Notes: generated from the sequence alone by a model not told the origin. Positions 17,757-27,078 are shown, counted from the stretch's first letter. The stretch: 64,000 nucleotides of DNA from Flavobacteriaceae bacterium (GCA_013214065.1 JABSPK010000004.1:363352-427351), one strand, 5' to 3'. A program made the numbers and translations.

Positions 17757-17764
17757 TATATTTG
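17757..17764 (+). promoter_or_regulatory. Candidate -7 element of PASTA-rluD operon
   Basis: TATATTTG is an exact match to TAnnTTTG and lies 18 bases before the PASTA gene ATG at 17783. The -33 region is A+T-rich but has no TTG. Confidence 0.5.
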
Positions 17765-17782
17765 TTGTCAGAAGTACTTACG

Positions 17783-18373
17783 ATGCGCAATTTTGTTGAT
17801 TTTTTAAAGAGTAAAACGTTTTTGATCCAATTGGGCCTGGCCTTGGTGGTAGTGTTACTTTTCGTTTTCATCGGTTTGGGCTGGTTGAAAAGTACCACCA
17901 ACCATGGGGAGTTTGTCGAGGTTCCGGATTTTTCAAAAATGTCGGTGCAGGAAATGCGTGATTTGGCGGAAGCTAGGGGCTTACGTTATGAAGTGCTCGA
18001 TTCGACCAACTATAATCCCGATTACCCGCGCTTTTCCATTTTGGAGCAAGACCCTGTTGCGGGAACTAAGGTTAAAGACAATCGAAAGATCTACTTTACG
18101 GTCAACCCTTCCGGATACAAAAAGGTCACAGTGCCCGATATCGTGCAGGTTACCCAGCGCAATGCGACTTCGATGTTGCGTGCCGTCGGTCTTGACGTGC
18201 AACGCATAACCTATATCGATGAACTCGGTAAGGACATGGTGTATCAAATGAAATACAAGGGCAAATACGTCAGCCCGGGCGATAAGTTGCCGAAGACCTC
18301 CAAGATCGAATTGATCTGCGGCAATGGCACCATACCCAATAGTGCGATCATTCGTGCCCAATCCGAAGACTAA
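17783..18373 (+). CDS. PASTA domain-containing membrane protein
   Basis: This 196-residue protein has one transmembrane helix at about residues 10-35 and then two PASTA repeats in the periplasm. The repeats have V-P-D-F-S-K-M-S-V-Q-E-M-R-D with L-E-Q-D-P-V-A-G-T-K-V, and V-P-D-I-V-Q-V-T-Q-R-N with V-S-P-G-D-K-L-P. PASTA domains can bind peptidoglycan fragments; here there is no kinase or transpeptidase domain. The position next to ddl supports a cell-wall role. The start is the ATG at 17783 rather than an upstream TTG. The stop overlaps the next ATG by one base. Confidence 0.87.
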   Translation: MRNFVDFLKSKTFLIQLGLALVVVLLFVFIGLGWLKSTTNHGEFVEVPDFSKMSVQEMRDLAEARGLRYEVLDSTNYNPDYPRFSILEQDPVAGTKVKDNRKIYFTVNPSGYKKVTVPDIVQVTQRNATSMLRAVGLDVQRITYIDELGKDMVYQMKYKGKYVSPGDKLPKTSKIELICGNGTIPNSAIIRAQSED

Positions 18374-19410
18374 TGGGTGACAACGACCCTTCCGAAATCC
18401 AACAAGACGAACTTTTCGAGCATTATCGTTTTGAAGCATCTAAAGGCCAAGAGCCCCTTCGGGTCGACAAGTTTTTGATGAACTTCATCGAGAACGCCAC
18501 CCGCAACAAAATCCAACAGGCCGCAAAACAAGGGCATATCTGGGTCAATGGTCAACAGGTGAAACAAAATTACAGGGTCAAGGCGGGCGATGAGGTCAAG
18601 GTTCTTTTCGAGCATCCTCCTTATGAGTTTTTGCTGGTGGGTGAAAATATTCCACTTACTATCGTTTATGAGGATGAAAGCCTATTGGTGGTCAATAAAG
18701 AAGCTGGAATGGTGGTGCATCCCGGCCATGGCAATTACGAACATACCCTAATCAATGCCTTGGTCTATCATTTCGAGAATTTGCCCAATAATAGCTCCAA
18801 CAGGCCCGGATTGGTGCACCGGATCGACAAGGATACTTCGGGCTTATTGGTGGTCGCGAAAACCGAAACCGCGATGACCCATTTGGCCCAACAATTTTTT
18901 GAAAAAACCAGTGAGCGTGAATACCTGGCCTTGGTTTGGGGAAATGTGGAAGAAGAGGAAGGCACCATCATTGGAAATTTAGGCCGCAACCCGAAAAACA
19001 GGCTTCAAATGGTGGTTTTTCCTGAAGGAGATCAAGGAAAGGAAGCGGTTACCCATTTCAAGGTGGTCGAACGTTTTGGGTATGTTACCCTGGTCTCATG
19101 CCGACTCGAGACCGGTCGTACCCATCAGATCAGGGCGCATATGAAGTATATCGGCCATACCCTTTTCAATGATGCCCGCTATGGGGGAGACAAGATTTTG
19201 AAAGGGACCACCTTTACCAAATACCGGCAATTCGTCGATAATACCTTCAAGGTTTTACCGCGACAGGCTTTGCACGCCAAGACCTTGGGCTTCGAACATC
19301 CCGTCAGTGGTGAGTTCATGCGTTTTGATTCCGACCTTCCAGATGATATGCAGCAATGCTTGGTGAAATGGCGTAATTATGCCAAACACCTCGGTGGCTC
19401 AGCGGAATAG
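18373..19410 (+). CDS. RluA/RluD family 23S rRNA pseudouridine synthase
   Basis: This 345-residue protein has an N-terminal S4-like RNA-binding domain (R-V-D-K-F-L-M-N, about residues 30-90). The pseudouridine synthase domain follows with V-H-R-I-D-K-D-T-S-G-L-L-V, which has the catalytic Asp, and later L-E-T-G-R-T-H-Q-I-R-A-H. The RluD subfamily modifies 23S rRNA helix 69; I infer this from the S4 domain and the overall pattern but cannot exclude RluC. It is coupled to the PASTA gene. Confidence 0.92.
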   Translation: MGDNDPSEIQQDELFEHYRFEASKGQEPLRVDKFLMNFIENATRNKIQQAAKQGHIWVNGQQVKQNYRVKAGDEVKVLFEHPPYEFLLVGENIPLTIVYEDESLLVVNKEAGMVVHPGHGNYEHTLINALVYHFENLPNNSSNRPGLVHRIDKDTSGLLVVAKTETAMTHLAQQFFEKTSEREYLALVWGNVEEEEGTIIGNLGRNPKNRLQMVVFPEGDQGKEAVTHFKVVERFGYVTLVSCRLETGRTHQIRAHMKYIGHTLFNDARYGGDKILKGTTFTKYRQFVDNTFKVLPRQALHAKTLGFEHPVSGEFMRFDSDLPDDMQQCLVKWRNYAKHLGGSAE

Positions 19411-19474
19411 GTTTTGCCGATGCGCCTATTGAAAAGTCCTTGGTCCCAAAATTCCATCTTTGACCAATAGAGGT

Positions 19475-19482
19475 TATTTTTG
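19475..19482 (+). promoter_or_regulatory. Candidate -7 element of yaaA
   Basis: TATTTTTG fits TAnnTTTG and lies 17 bases before the yaaA ATG. No convincing -33 TTG at the right distance was seen. Confidence 0.4.
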
Positions 19483-19499
19483 GGGAAATTCACGATCGC

Positions 19500-20261
19500 A
19501 TGAAAATCGTTATTTCCCCAGCCAAGTCCTTGGATTTTGAAAGCCGGTTACCCACCGACAGGTTCAGTCAACCTGCATTCGTTGAACAAGCCCGGAAAAT
19601 CAACACGGTATTGGCCAAAAAAAAGCCGAAAGCCTTGTCGAAATTGATGTCGATATCCGAGAAATTGGCCGAATTGAATTGGGAACGAAACCAATCGTTC
19701 GCCCCACCGTTTACTTCGGCAAACGCGCGACCAGCCGTCTATGCTTTCAATGGGGACGTGTACCAAGGTTTGGACGTCCATTCTCTTGAAGAAAGCCAGT
19801 TGGATAGCTTGCAGGATTCTTTACGGATCTTATCAGGACTTTACGGTCTGCTCAAGCCTTTGGACCTCATTCAACCGTACCGACTTGAAATGGGGACCCA
19901 ATTACGCATCGGAAGAAAAAAGAACCTGTATGAATTTTGGCGCAAACAACTCACCGCCCAGCTCAACGGGGAGTTGGCCGATGATGAACTGTTCATCAAT
20001 CTGGCGAGCAATGAGTATTTCAGTGCCCTAGACGCCAAATCTTTAAAGGTTCCGGTGATAAGCCCAATTTTCAAGGATTGGAAGAACGACAGGCTAAAGG
20101 TCATCAGTTTCTTCGCTAAAAAGGCTAGGGGGGCCATGGTACGCTATATCATCGATAAAGACGCCCAGACCCTTGATGCCATCAAAGGCTTCGATTATCT
20201 AGACTATCATTTCAGCCCTGAACATACCTTGAACGAGAACCAACCTGTTTTCGTTCGATAG
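19500..20261 (+). CDS. yaaA: Peroxide stress protein YaaA
   Basis: This 253-residue protein belongs to the YaaA/DUF328 family, which limits free iron during peroxide stress and contains a DNA-binding fold. The family landmarks are I-S-P-A-K-S-L-D at residues 4-11, [10 protein letters not shown] in the first half, [13 protein letters not shown] and Y-R-L-E-M-G-T in the middle, and I-N-L-A-S-N-E-Y. It stands alone with its own candidate promoter. Confidence 0.94.
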   Translation: MKIVISPAKSLDFESRLPTDRFSQPAFVEQARKINTVLAKKKPKALSKLMSISEKLAELNWERNQSFAPPFTSANARPAVYAFNGDVYQGLDVHSLEESQLDSLQDSLRILSGLYGLLKPLDLIQPYRLEMGTQLRIGRKKNLYEFWRKQLTAQLNGELADDELFINLASNEYFSALDAKSLKVPVISPIFKDWKNDRLKVISFFAKKARGAMVRYIIDKDAQTLDAIKGFDYLDYHFSPEHTLNENQPVFVR

Positions 20262-20307
20262 AATATTTTGGTGAAGCGGGCGTTCTTGTTTTATAAAGAA
20301 TGCTCCC

Positions 20308-20670
20308 ATGAAAAAGCTAGTATACAGCCTTGCGGTATTGGCCGCGGTCCTTTTCTCCTGTCAAGATCGCGACGATGAGCTGACCGCAGCGAACATCCGC
20401 ATCAATAACCTAACGAACAGTACCTTCAACTTGCTTGAGATCGTTCCTGATAGTCCCTTTTACGAGGCGGTGCCCGCCGACGGATTTTCGGAATATCTTC
20501 CTTTCGATACCGCCTTTGAGGCCATGAGGTTCACTATTGAAACCGATTCGGCGAACTTCACCTATACCCCACCCGATCAGGTTTTCGACCCATTACCCAT
20601 AGGATTGTATACGTATCAGGTCAGTATAGATACCGATGGGGAAGTGGTATTGACTTTTCGGATCGATTGA
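20308..20670 (+). CDS. Small hypothetical lipoprotein
   Basis: This 120-residue protein has a lipoprotein signal, M-K-K-L-V-Y-S followed by a hydrophobic stretch and L-F-S-C with Cys18. The mature part is acidic and beta-rich, with repeated aromatic residues (Y-T-P-P, T-Y-Q-V-S), and resembles small flavobacterial surface or periplasmic lipoproteins of unknown function. I recognise no domain. Its stop lies only three bases from that of the convergent thx gene. Confidence 0.75.
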   Translation: MKKLVYSLAVLAAVLFSCQDRDDELTAANIRINNLTNSTFNLLEIVPDSPFYEAVPADGFSEYLPFDTAFEAMRFTIETDSANFTYTPPDQVFDPLPIGLYTYQVSIDTDGEVVLTFRID

Positions 20671-20673
20671 CCC

Positions 20674-20799
20674 TTATTTTTTCTTGCTGGATTTTTTGGC
20701 AGTAGCAGGTGCGACCTTTTTCTTTTTGCGTTTTCTTCTCGCTCCATAAGTGCCGTTGATGATTTTACCACGCTTGGTCTTGATGTCTCCTTTGCCCAT
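20674..20799 (-). CDS. 30S ribosomal protein THX (bTHX)
   Basis: A 41-residue ORF on the minus strand starts M-G-K-G-D-I-K-T-K-R-G-K and continues I-I-N-G-T-Y-G-A-R-R-K-R-K-K-K-K before an Ala/Lys-rich tail. This matches bTHX (S31-like), a very small basic protein first described on the Thermus 30S subunit and encoded in many Bacteroidota. The conserved core is M-G-K-G-D-x-K-T-x-R-G-K-I-x-x-G-T-Y-G. The gene is below common ORF-length cutoffs and easily missed. Confidence 0.9.
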   Translation of the reverse strand: MGKGDIKTKRGKIINGTYGARRKRKKKKVAPATAKKSSKKK

Positions 20800-20879
20800 A
20801 ATTCTGAATTTTGTAACCCCTTAAACTACCAAAAATTCCATAGGGTTCAAAATCCGAACAGAAACGTACCTTCGTCCTC

Positions 20880-21539
20880 ATGTTCGTGCATCAGCATCCA
20901 TATGCGCCATTTTTGTTCGAAGGGGTCGAAAAATTGATCGTTGGTACGTTGCCACCACCACGGTTTACTTCCCGTGAGTTGAAACCTGGCGACGTCGATT
21001 TTTGTTATGGTAGCCGCGATGGGCAGTTATGGCCCATCCTAGATCGGATTTTCGATCTTGGGTTGGTTTTTGAGACCAGTGAAAAGGCTATTACCCAGCG
21101 CAAAGCCTTTCTAAAGCGGCGCAAGATAGGGATTTGTGATATTGTGGTATCGGCCAAAAGGGACAAGGTCGATGCTTCCGATATTGGGATGCAGCAGGTC
21201 GAACTTCGAGATCTGCTGGCATACCTCGAGCACTATCCGAGCGTGCATACCCTATTGTTCACCGGGGGAAATAGCAAAAATGGACCGGAGTATTTTTTTA
21301 GGAAGCAATTGAAACCGCTCGACCTTAAGCTTGAAACGGTTGATGATCAAGTACCGCGAAGGTACCGTTTCATCCATCCGGTGACCCAAAGGACCATTAC
21401 CACCGTTTCATTGATCGCCCCCTCAGGAGCTGCGAATCGGGCTGTAGGAAGTTTGGAAGAATACAAGCAGATCAAGGCTAAGGACCCTAACTTCAACACC
21501 TTTGATTACAGGGTAAGGCAGTATCGAAAGTTTTTTTGA
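20880..21539 (+). CDS. Uracil-DNA glycosylase superfamily-like protein
   Basis: This 219-residue protein seems to have the uracil-DNA glycosylase superfamily fold: L-I-V-G-T-L-P-P-P-R near residue 20, R-K-I-G-I-C-D-I-V around 80, T-L-L-F-T-G-G-N-S in the centre and S-L-I-A-P-S-G-A-A-N near the end, corresponding to the usual substrate-loop positions. The motifs differ from classical UDG families (no G-Q-D-P-Y), so a mismatch-specific or inactive relative is possible. The stop codon lies inside the candidate ppc promoter. Confidence 0.7.
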   Translation: MFVHQHPYAPFLFEGVEKLIVGTLPPPRFTSRELKPGDVDFCYGSRDGQLWPILDRIFDLGLVFETSEKAITQRKAFLKRRKIGICDIVVSAKRDKVDASDIGMQQVELRDLLAYLEHYPSVHTLLFTGGNSKNGPEYFFRKQLKPLDLKLETVDDQVPRRYRFIHPVTQRTITTVSLIAPSGAANRAVGSLEEYKQIKAKDPNFNTFDYRVRQYRKFF

Positions 21540-21566
21540 CAAAGCCCTACTGCTTTGTTAGGTTTG
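21535..21566 (+). promoter_or_regulatory. Promoter of ppc with inverted repeat in the spacer
   Basis: TTTG at 21535-21538 and TAGGTTTG at 21559-21566 are separated by 20 bases, matching the Bacteroidota -33/-7 pattern. The 20-base spacer is exactly a perfect 7-bp inverted repeat, ACAAAGC and GCTTTGT around a six-base centre. The repeat may be an operator or the terminator stem of the gene that ends at 21539. Start of transcription should lie near 21570, about 90 bases before ppc. Confidence 0.55.
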
Positions 21567-21659
21567 CAAGGTCGGACCGAATTTTTGTGACATCGGTACA
21601 TGCGGTTCGGATATCGCCCTTTTATGGCGAACTTTGCACAACACTTAAATCACCTACGG

Positions 21660-24215
21660 ATGAATGCCATGCAACGATCGAAGCGGTTGGACGAATTCAA
21701 AAAGTCGGTCACCAATAAATTCAATATCTACAACAGCCTTTTTCTCAGTTTGCCCTATGCCGACATGGAAAATGTAGGCATGTTGGTGCCCTTGTTGTTC
21801 GAACAATGTGAGAAGGGCTTGAATGCCGGCAAGAAACCCCAAGACATCCTTTCGCATTTCTTCGATAATTTCACGGAGCTTGAAAGCGAACAGCAACGTG
21901 TTGATTTCATGTTTCGGATCATCCAGTACGTCGAACGTCAAGTGGTATTGTTCGACAGTGTCGAAGATGCCGCATTCCCGAAGCTCCAAGAATATACCGA
22001 ATCCTTGTCGATCAACGATTATTTCGAGTTGGTGAACCGTTCGAAGAATTGGGACAAGATCGGAAAAAAGCTGGGTTCGTTCAGCGCTCGAATCGTGTTG
22101 ACTGCGCATCCCACGCAATTTTATACCCCGGCCGTCCTCGACATCATTTCCGAACTACGGGATCTCATCGATGAAAACCGTGTCGACGATATCGACCAGA
22201 CACTCCAGCAATTAGGGCTCACTTCCTTGATCAATACCAAAAAACCAACACCCTTGGATGAGGCCAAAAACATCATCCATATCTTGAGGTATACCTATTA
22301 CGATGCTATTGGCGATCTGTTCGAATATGTCAAAAGTAACATCCGCAATGAACGATTCGATAACTATGACATCATCAAATTGGGGTTCTGGCCCGGAGGG
22401 GACCGTGATGGCAATCCGTTCGTGACCGCCGACATGACCAAAAGTGTTGCCGATGAGCTCCGTATTACCTTGATGAAGTGCTACTATAATGAATTGAAGG
22501 CATTGCGCAAAAAGTTGACTTTCAAAGGCCTGCAGCAACCATTGAATACTTTGAACCAAAGTCTCTATCGCGCGATGTTCCAAGAAAACTATGTCATCCC
22601 ATATGCTGAGATCGTAGGGAAATTGGAAGAGATCAAAGCCATTTTGATTGCCGATTACCATTCGCTCTACCTGGATGAACTCAACTTTTTATTGGACAAA
22701 GTCCACATTTTCAAAACCCATTTCGCGACCCTTGATATACGTCAAGACCATAGCAAGCACTATGTAGCGGTCGAAACGATTCTAAAGCGACAAGGAAAGA
22801 TCAAAAACGACTTGAACGAACTGTCCGAATCCGAATTGGTCGATCTTTTGTTGAAAGAACGATTCGCCTTAAAGGCTTCCGACTATACCGAAGATATCGT
22901 CAAGGATACCATTGCCAATATTTCGCAACTCCGTGAAATCCAACGTACCAATGGACAGGATGGATGTAACCGCTATATTATAAGCAACTCAGAGGATATC
23001 TTTTCGGTTTTGTTCGTTTTCGGACTGTTCCGTTGGTGTGGATGGAAGGAAGAGGAGATCAGTTTTGACATCATTCCACTGTTCGAGACCATGAAGGGAA
23101 TGGAAGCCTCCGAATCGGTCATGCAAACCTTGTTCGATATCCCACAATACCGTTCGCATTTGGCCCGACGACAGGAAACACATACCATCATGCTCGGTTT
23201 TTCGGACGGTACGAAGGATGGGGGATACCTTAAGGCCAATTGGAGCATTTTAAAGACCAAAGAAACCTTGAGTAAGGTCTGCAAGAAAAATGGGATAAAA
23301 GCCATTTTCTTTGATGGCCGTGGTGGGCCACCAGCCCGTGGTGGTGGAAAGACACACCGTTTCTATGCGGCCCAAACCAAGGATGTGGCCAATCACGAAA
23401 TACAGTTGACCATTCAAGGGCAGACCATCACCAGTACCTATGGTACCAAAGCCCAGTTCATCCATAATGCCGAACAATTGTTGACAGCCGGTCTGAGCAA
23501 CAACCTTTTCGGTAAGGAACATTCGATCAGTGCGGCCCAACGTAAATTGATCGAAGAATTGTCCGAATTGAGTTTCGAAAAATACGATGCACTCAAACAG
23601 CATCCGAATTTCATACCTTATCTCGAACATCGAAGTACGTTGAAGTATTATTCGAACGCCAATATCGGTAGTCGGCCTGGCAAACGTGGAAACAAGAAAC
23701 AGCTTACCCTGTCAGACCTGCGGGCCATTTCATTCGTGGGTTCATGGAGCCAATTGAAACAGAACGTACCCGGGTACTTCGGTCTCGGAAGCGCCATTGC
23801 CCAATTGAAGGAACAAGGTCGAATGCCGGAAATTAAAAAGCTGTATAAAGAGGTGCCTTTCTTTAGGGCCTTGATGCATAACAGCATGATGTCGTTGGCC
23901 AAGACCAATTTCAATTTGACCAGCTACATGAAGGAAGATCCCGAGTTCGGTGAGTTTTGGAACATCCTATATGATGAATACAGGCTTTCGGAAAAGATGT
24001 TGCTCGCCATATCGGGTTACAAGATTTTGATGGAAGATGAGGCCATTTCAAGGGAGTCGGTCAAGATCCGTGAGAAAATCGTGCTACCCCTGCTGGTCAT
24101 CCAACAGAACGCCTTGTACCATATTACCCAAAATTCACCTTTCAAGGATGATTACGGTAAAATCGTGACGCGCTCTCTATACGGCAATATCAACGCCAGC
24201 AGGAATTCGGCCTAA
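21660..24215 (+). CDS. ppc: Phosphoenolpyruvate carboxylase
   Basis: This protein of about 851 residues carboxylates phosphoenolpyruvate to oxaloacetate, refilling the TCA cycle. The catalytic elements are present in the form typical of Bacteroidota: L-T-A-H-P-T-Q (first active-site His), W-P-G-G-D-R-D-G-N-P-F-V, D-I-R-Q-D-H, G-F-S-D-G-T-K-D-G-G-Y, F-F-D-G-R-G-G-P-P-A-R-G-G-G, and G-S-R-P-G-K-R. The C-terminus ends N-A-S-R-N-S-A in place of the R-N-T-G tail of E. coli, so regulation by aspartate may differ. The ATGs at 21660 and 21669 are both plausible starts; the upstream frame lacks family similarity. Confidence 0.94.
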   Translation: MNAMQRSKRLDEFKKSVTNKFNIYNSLFLSLPYADMENVGMLVPLLFEQCEKGLNAGKKPQDILSHFFDNFTELESEQQRVDFMFRIIQYVERQVVLFDSVEDAAFPKLQEYTESLSINDYFELVNRSKNWDKIGKKLGSFSARIVLTAHPTQFYTPAVLDIISELRDLIDENRVDDIDQTLQQLGLTSLINTKKPTPLDEAKNIIHILRYTYYDAIGDLFEYVKSNIRNERFDNYDIIKLGFWPGGDRDGNPFVTADMTKSVADELRITLMKCYYNELKALRKKLTFKGLQQPLNTLNQSLYRAMFQENYVIPYAEIVGKLEEIKAILIADYHSLYLDELNFLLDKVHIFKTHFATLDIRQDHSKHYVAVETILKRQGKIKNDLNELSESELVDLLLKERFALKASDYTEDIVKDTIANISQLREIQRTNGQDGCNRYIISNSEDIFSVLFVFGLFRWCGWKEEEISFDIIPLFETMKGMEASESVMQTLFDIPQYRSHLARRQETHTIMLGFSDGTKDGGYLKANWSILKTKETLSKVCKKNGIKAIFFDGRGGPPARGGGKTHRFYAAQTKDVANHEIQLTIQGQTITSTYGTKAQFIHNAEQLLTAGLSNNLFGKEHSISAAQRKLIEELSELSFEKYDALKQHPNFIPYLEHRSTLKYYSNANIGSRPGKRGNKKQLTLSDLRAISFVGSWSQLKQNVPGYFGLGSAIAQLKEQGRMPEIKKLYKEVPFFRALMHNSMMSLAKTNFNLTSYMKEDPEFGEFWNILYDEYRLSEKMLLAISGYKILMEDEAISRESVKIREKIVLPLLVIQQNALYHITQNSPFKDDYGKIVTRSLYGNINASRNSA

Positions 24216-24363
24216 GCAAAGCATTAGCGATACCATGGATTGGTGTAACTGAACCTGGTTGATCCTGCAGTTAGCAGTATTGCATCCCGATAAAACCTCC
24301 CATTAGGGCAACCATTTGCTGCGATCGACCGTCTTGGTTATAGAACCATTGGATTACCGACCT
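24216..24363. other. Gap between ppc and acyltransferase gene
   Basis: These 148 bases have no convincing gene. They contain the 17-base string AACCTGGTTGATCCTGC (24251-24267), followed by a small stem CTGC-AGTTA-GCAG. The string equals a common eukaryotic SSU rRNA 5'-end primer and also recalls part of a thiamine-box riboswitch, but the essential conserved blocks of either are missing. Confidence 0.4.
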
Positions 24364-25509
24364 ATGACGGAACGCTTGCACTACATTGATTGGTTGCGGG
24401 TATTGGCTTTTTCTACTTTGATAGTATTTCATTGTGCCGTACCCTTCGTTGAAGATTACAGTTGGGAGATCAATAATGATCGGACATCCCCTACGATCAC
24501 CAGGATCATTTGGTGGGTACACCAATGGCGATTGCCCCTTTTGTTCTTTATTTCAGGGGTATGCGTACGGTTCTCCTTGAGAAAGCGGAGCTTGGGTCGC
24601 TTTTTGGGTGAACGGATCATACGTCTTTTTATTCCGTTGGTGTTTGCCATCTTTTTTATTACCCCGATCCAGGTGTATTTTGAATGGCTTCAAAAGGGAA
24701 AGATCAGTATGGGATATTCAGAATTCTACCCTTCCGTTTTTGAGATCGTACCCTATCCTGAGGGTTCGTTTACTTGGAGCCATATGTGGTTCGTCGCCTA
24801 TCTTTTCGTTTTCACCTTGATTCTGATGCCCGTTTTTGCCACGGCAAAAATTCCTTGGTTCCGTTCAAAAGCGACTGCGATCGCCAAGCTTTTTAGCAGC
24901 TGGTTCGTACTCTTGTTGCTCGGACTGCCTTTTGTGGGGATTATTTTCGGATGGTATATCGAATGGCCTGAACAAGGCAGTTTGATCGATGATTGGTATG
25001 TATTCCTATCTTCCATGACTTTCTATGTCTTGGGATTTTTGCTCAGTGCGTTTCCAACCTTTTGGGAAGCTTGTTTGCGGTATCGAAAACGCTTTCTACT
25101 GATCGCTTTGGTACTGGCTTCCTTCTTAATGGGACTTTATTTTTGGGATTGGTCGGCCAATAAACCCAGCATACAAGATGGCAATCTCTATCGTTTTGGG
25201 GTTTTGAACGGCTTCCTTATTTGGACCATCATATTGGCCGCCATAGGATATTCGATGCGCTACCTTAATGTCGCGAATAAACGGCTTTCTTATTTGAACC
25301 AAGCGGTGTACCCGTTTTACATCATGCACCAGGCCGTAATCGTCGCATCCGGGTATTACATCTTACAATGGGAAATCGGCATTTTACCAAAGCTCTTGTT
25401 GCTGGTTTTGATCTGTATTTCGGTTATCGGTCTAGTCTACCATTTTGTTATCAAGCGGACCAAGGTGACACGGCTCCTGTTCGGAATGCGATGGAAAACA
25501 AAAGTCTAA
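24364..25509 (+). CDS. Acyltransferase family (acyltransferase-3) membrane protein
   Basis: This 381-residue protein has about ten hydrophobic segments. The N-terminus reads Y-I-D-W-L-R-V-L-A with V-F-H-C shortly after, which are the conserved R and H of acyltransferase-3 proteins such as OafA and the OPG/NodX group. They move acyl groups onto surface sugars or lipids. I start at the ATG at 24364 because the longer frame upstream has no similarity. The acceptor is unknown. The stop overlaps that of the M20 gene by four bases. Confidence 0.88.
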   Translation: MTERLHYIDWLRVLAFSTLIVFHCAVPFVEDYSWEINNDRTSPTITRIIWWVHQWRLPLLFFISGVCVRFSLRKRSLGRFLGERIIRLFIPLVFAIFFITPIQVYFEWLQKGKISMGYSEFYPSVFEIVPYPEGSFTWSHMWFVAYLFVFTLILMPVFATAKIPWFRSKATAIAKLFSSWFVLLLLGLPFVGIIFGWYIEWPEQGSLIDDWYVFLSSMTFYVLGFLLSAFPTFWEACLRYRKRFLLIALVLASFLMGLYFWDWSANKPSIQDGNLYRFGVLNGFLIWTIILAAIGYSMRYLNVANKRLSYLNQAVYPFYIMHQAVIVASGYYILQWEIGILPKLLLLVLICISVIGLVYHFVIKRTKVTRLLFGMRWKTKV

Positions 25510-27011
25510 GGCTGTACCGGATTGCTCAACATGCTGTAGAATGCCTGAATGCCATAGGCCAACTGTCCGATTTTCAGATTCTCGTTTGGGCTGTGTTGGT
25601 TGTTGTCGGGGTTGACCATGGTCACGATAAAGGCCGGTATGTCCAGTTCATTGATAAACGGGGCGATCGGTACCGTGCCACCCATAATGCGGATTTGTAC
25701 GACATCCTCATTGAAAGTGGACCCTAAGGTGTTCACCAAGAATTGTCCGAAAGGATGATCGAAATCGGTTCGGAAGGCATCTGTTACGCTTCCTTCGGTA
25801 ACTGTGATCAAACGATCATGGGCCAAGCGTTCTTCTTTGGTCGGGGCGTGATCGATGAGGTGAAAGCCTTGTTCGGTAATGTGGTTTTTCACCAACTGTT
25901 TTAGTCGATTGCCATCGGTCTCGGGTACGAGTCGAAGATCTAGTTCGGCCGTGGCACTTTCAGGAACGATGGTACGGACCTCGTTGCCGACCCATCCCGA
26001 ATTGAGACCTCGAATGTTCAAGCTTGGGTATTGCAAAGCCTCTTGATAAAACCCACCGACTTTTTCAGCGGTTTTGAATTGGAGTTTATCGGCGAAATCA
26101 TCGGCATTTTCAGGAACACTGCGAAGTAGGGCCATGGCCTTTTCATCTATAGAGATGCCATCGTAATAGCCTGAAACCGTCACTTTACCCTGAGTATCCT
26201 TCATGGTGGCCAACAATTGCGCCAACTGAAATCCCGGATTCGGGGCATAGTTGCCATAGTGCCCGCTGTGTTGGTGTTTGACCGGGCCATAGGTCGTCAA
26301 GGTCATGGTAGTGATGCCTCGACATCCGAACACCACCGTAGGTTTGCCCGTGCTGTGCATCGGTCCATCATTGATGAGTAAATAGTCGGCTTCCAATAAT
26401 TCTCTATAGACTTTTACTGCTTTCGGTAGTGGTTTGCTTCCACGTTCTTCTTCCCCATCCAAAATCACTTTGATGTTGAACGGAATGGTCTTGCCCTCTT
26501 TTTTGAGCAAGTCGATGGCGTTGAGGAACATGATGATCGGGCCTTTGTCATCGGCGGTCGAACGCCCGAAGAGGCGCCATTCGTAATCGATATCTTCATC
26601 CAAAGCACTGAATTCTATGGTTTCAAACCCTTTCGGACCCTGTTTTTTCAAAACCGTGCGGTACGGACTCGGTTGATCCCATTTCGAAGCATCTACCGAT
26701 TGCCCGTCAAAATGCATGTAGATCAAAATGGTGGGTTTGCCATCTTCCATGGGCATGGTGGCAAAGAACAAAGGATGGTTGTCAGTCTCCAATTCCGTGG
26801 TGTTGAAGCCCCGTTCACTGAATTTTTTCTTGAGCCAAAACAGATTGTCGGATATGGCATCGGAATTTAGGGCATCGTTCGGAATGGCCACGAAATCGCG
26901 AAGATCGGTGATGGCTTCGGCAACCTTTGATTTTAAGGCGATGCTATCGATACGTTGCGCCAAAACGGAACTGGCAACCAAGAAAAAAACTATAAAAAAC
27001 CTGCGTTTCAT
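25506..27011 (-). CDS. M20/M25/M40 family metallopeptidase, secreted
   Basis: This 501-residue protein has a signal peptide (M-K-R-R-F-F-I-V-F-F, then A-L/V-L-A-Q). The M20 metal-binding motifs are present: Y-M-H-F-D-G-Q for the first zinc and following Asp, G-R-S-T-A-D-D-K-G with the bridging Asp, and L-D-G-E-E-E-R-G-S with the catalytic Glu. A G-C-R-G-I-T-T-M-T-L segment starts the dimerisation domain. The family includes carnosine dipeptidases and carboxypeptidases; the substrate is unknown. It is a single gene with overlapping stop codons at its 3' end. Confidence 0.9.
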   Translation of the reverse strand: MKRRFFIVFFLVASSVLAQRIDSIALKSKVAEAITDLRDFVAIPNDALNSDAISDNLFWLKKKFSERGFNTTELETDNHPLFFATMPMEDGKPTILIYMHFDGQSVDASKWDQPSPYRTVLKKQGPKGFETIEFSALDEDIDYEWRLFGRSTADDKGPIIMFLNAIDLLKKEGKTIPFNIKVILDGEEERGSKPLPKAVKVYRELLEADYLLINDGPMHSTGKPTVVFGCRGITTMTLTTYGPVKHQHSGHYGNYAPNPGFQLAQLLATMKDTQGKVTVSGYYDGISIDEKAMALLRSVPENADDFADKLQFKTAEKVGGFYQEALQYPSLNIRGLNSGWVGNEVRTIVPESATAELDLRLVPETDGNRLKQLVKNHITEQGFHLIDHAPTKEERLAHDRLITVTEGSVTDAFRTDFDHPFGQFLVNTLGSTFNEDVVQIRIMGGTVPIAPFINELDIPAFIVTMVNPDNNQHSPNENLKIGQLAYGIQAFYSMLSNPVQP

Positions 27012-27078
27012 CTAATAATAATTCAAAAATGTAAGAAAATACATCGTTTATCGTTGTTGGTTTCACAAACCACCCATT

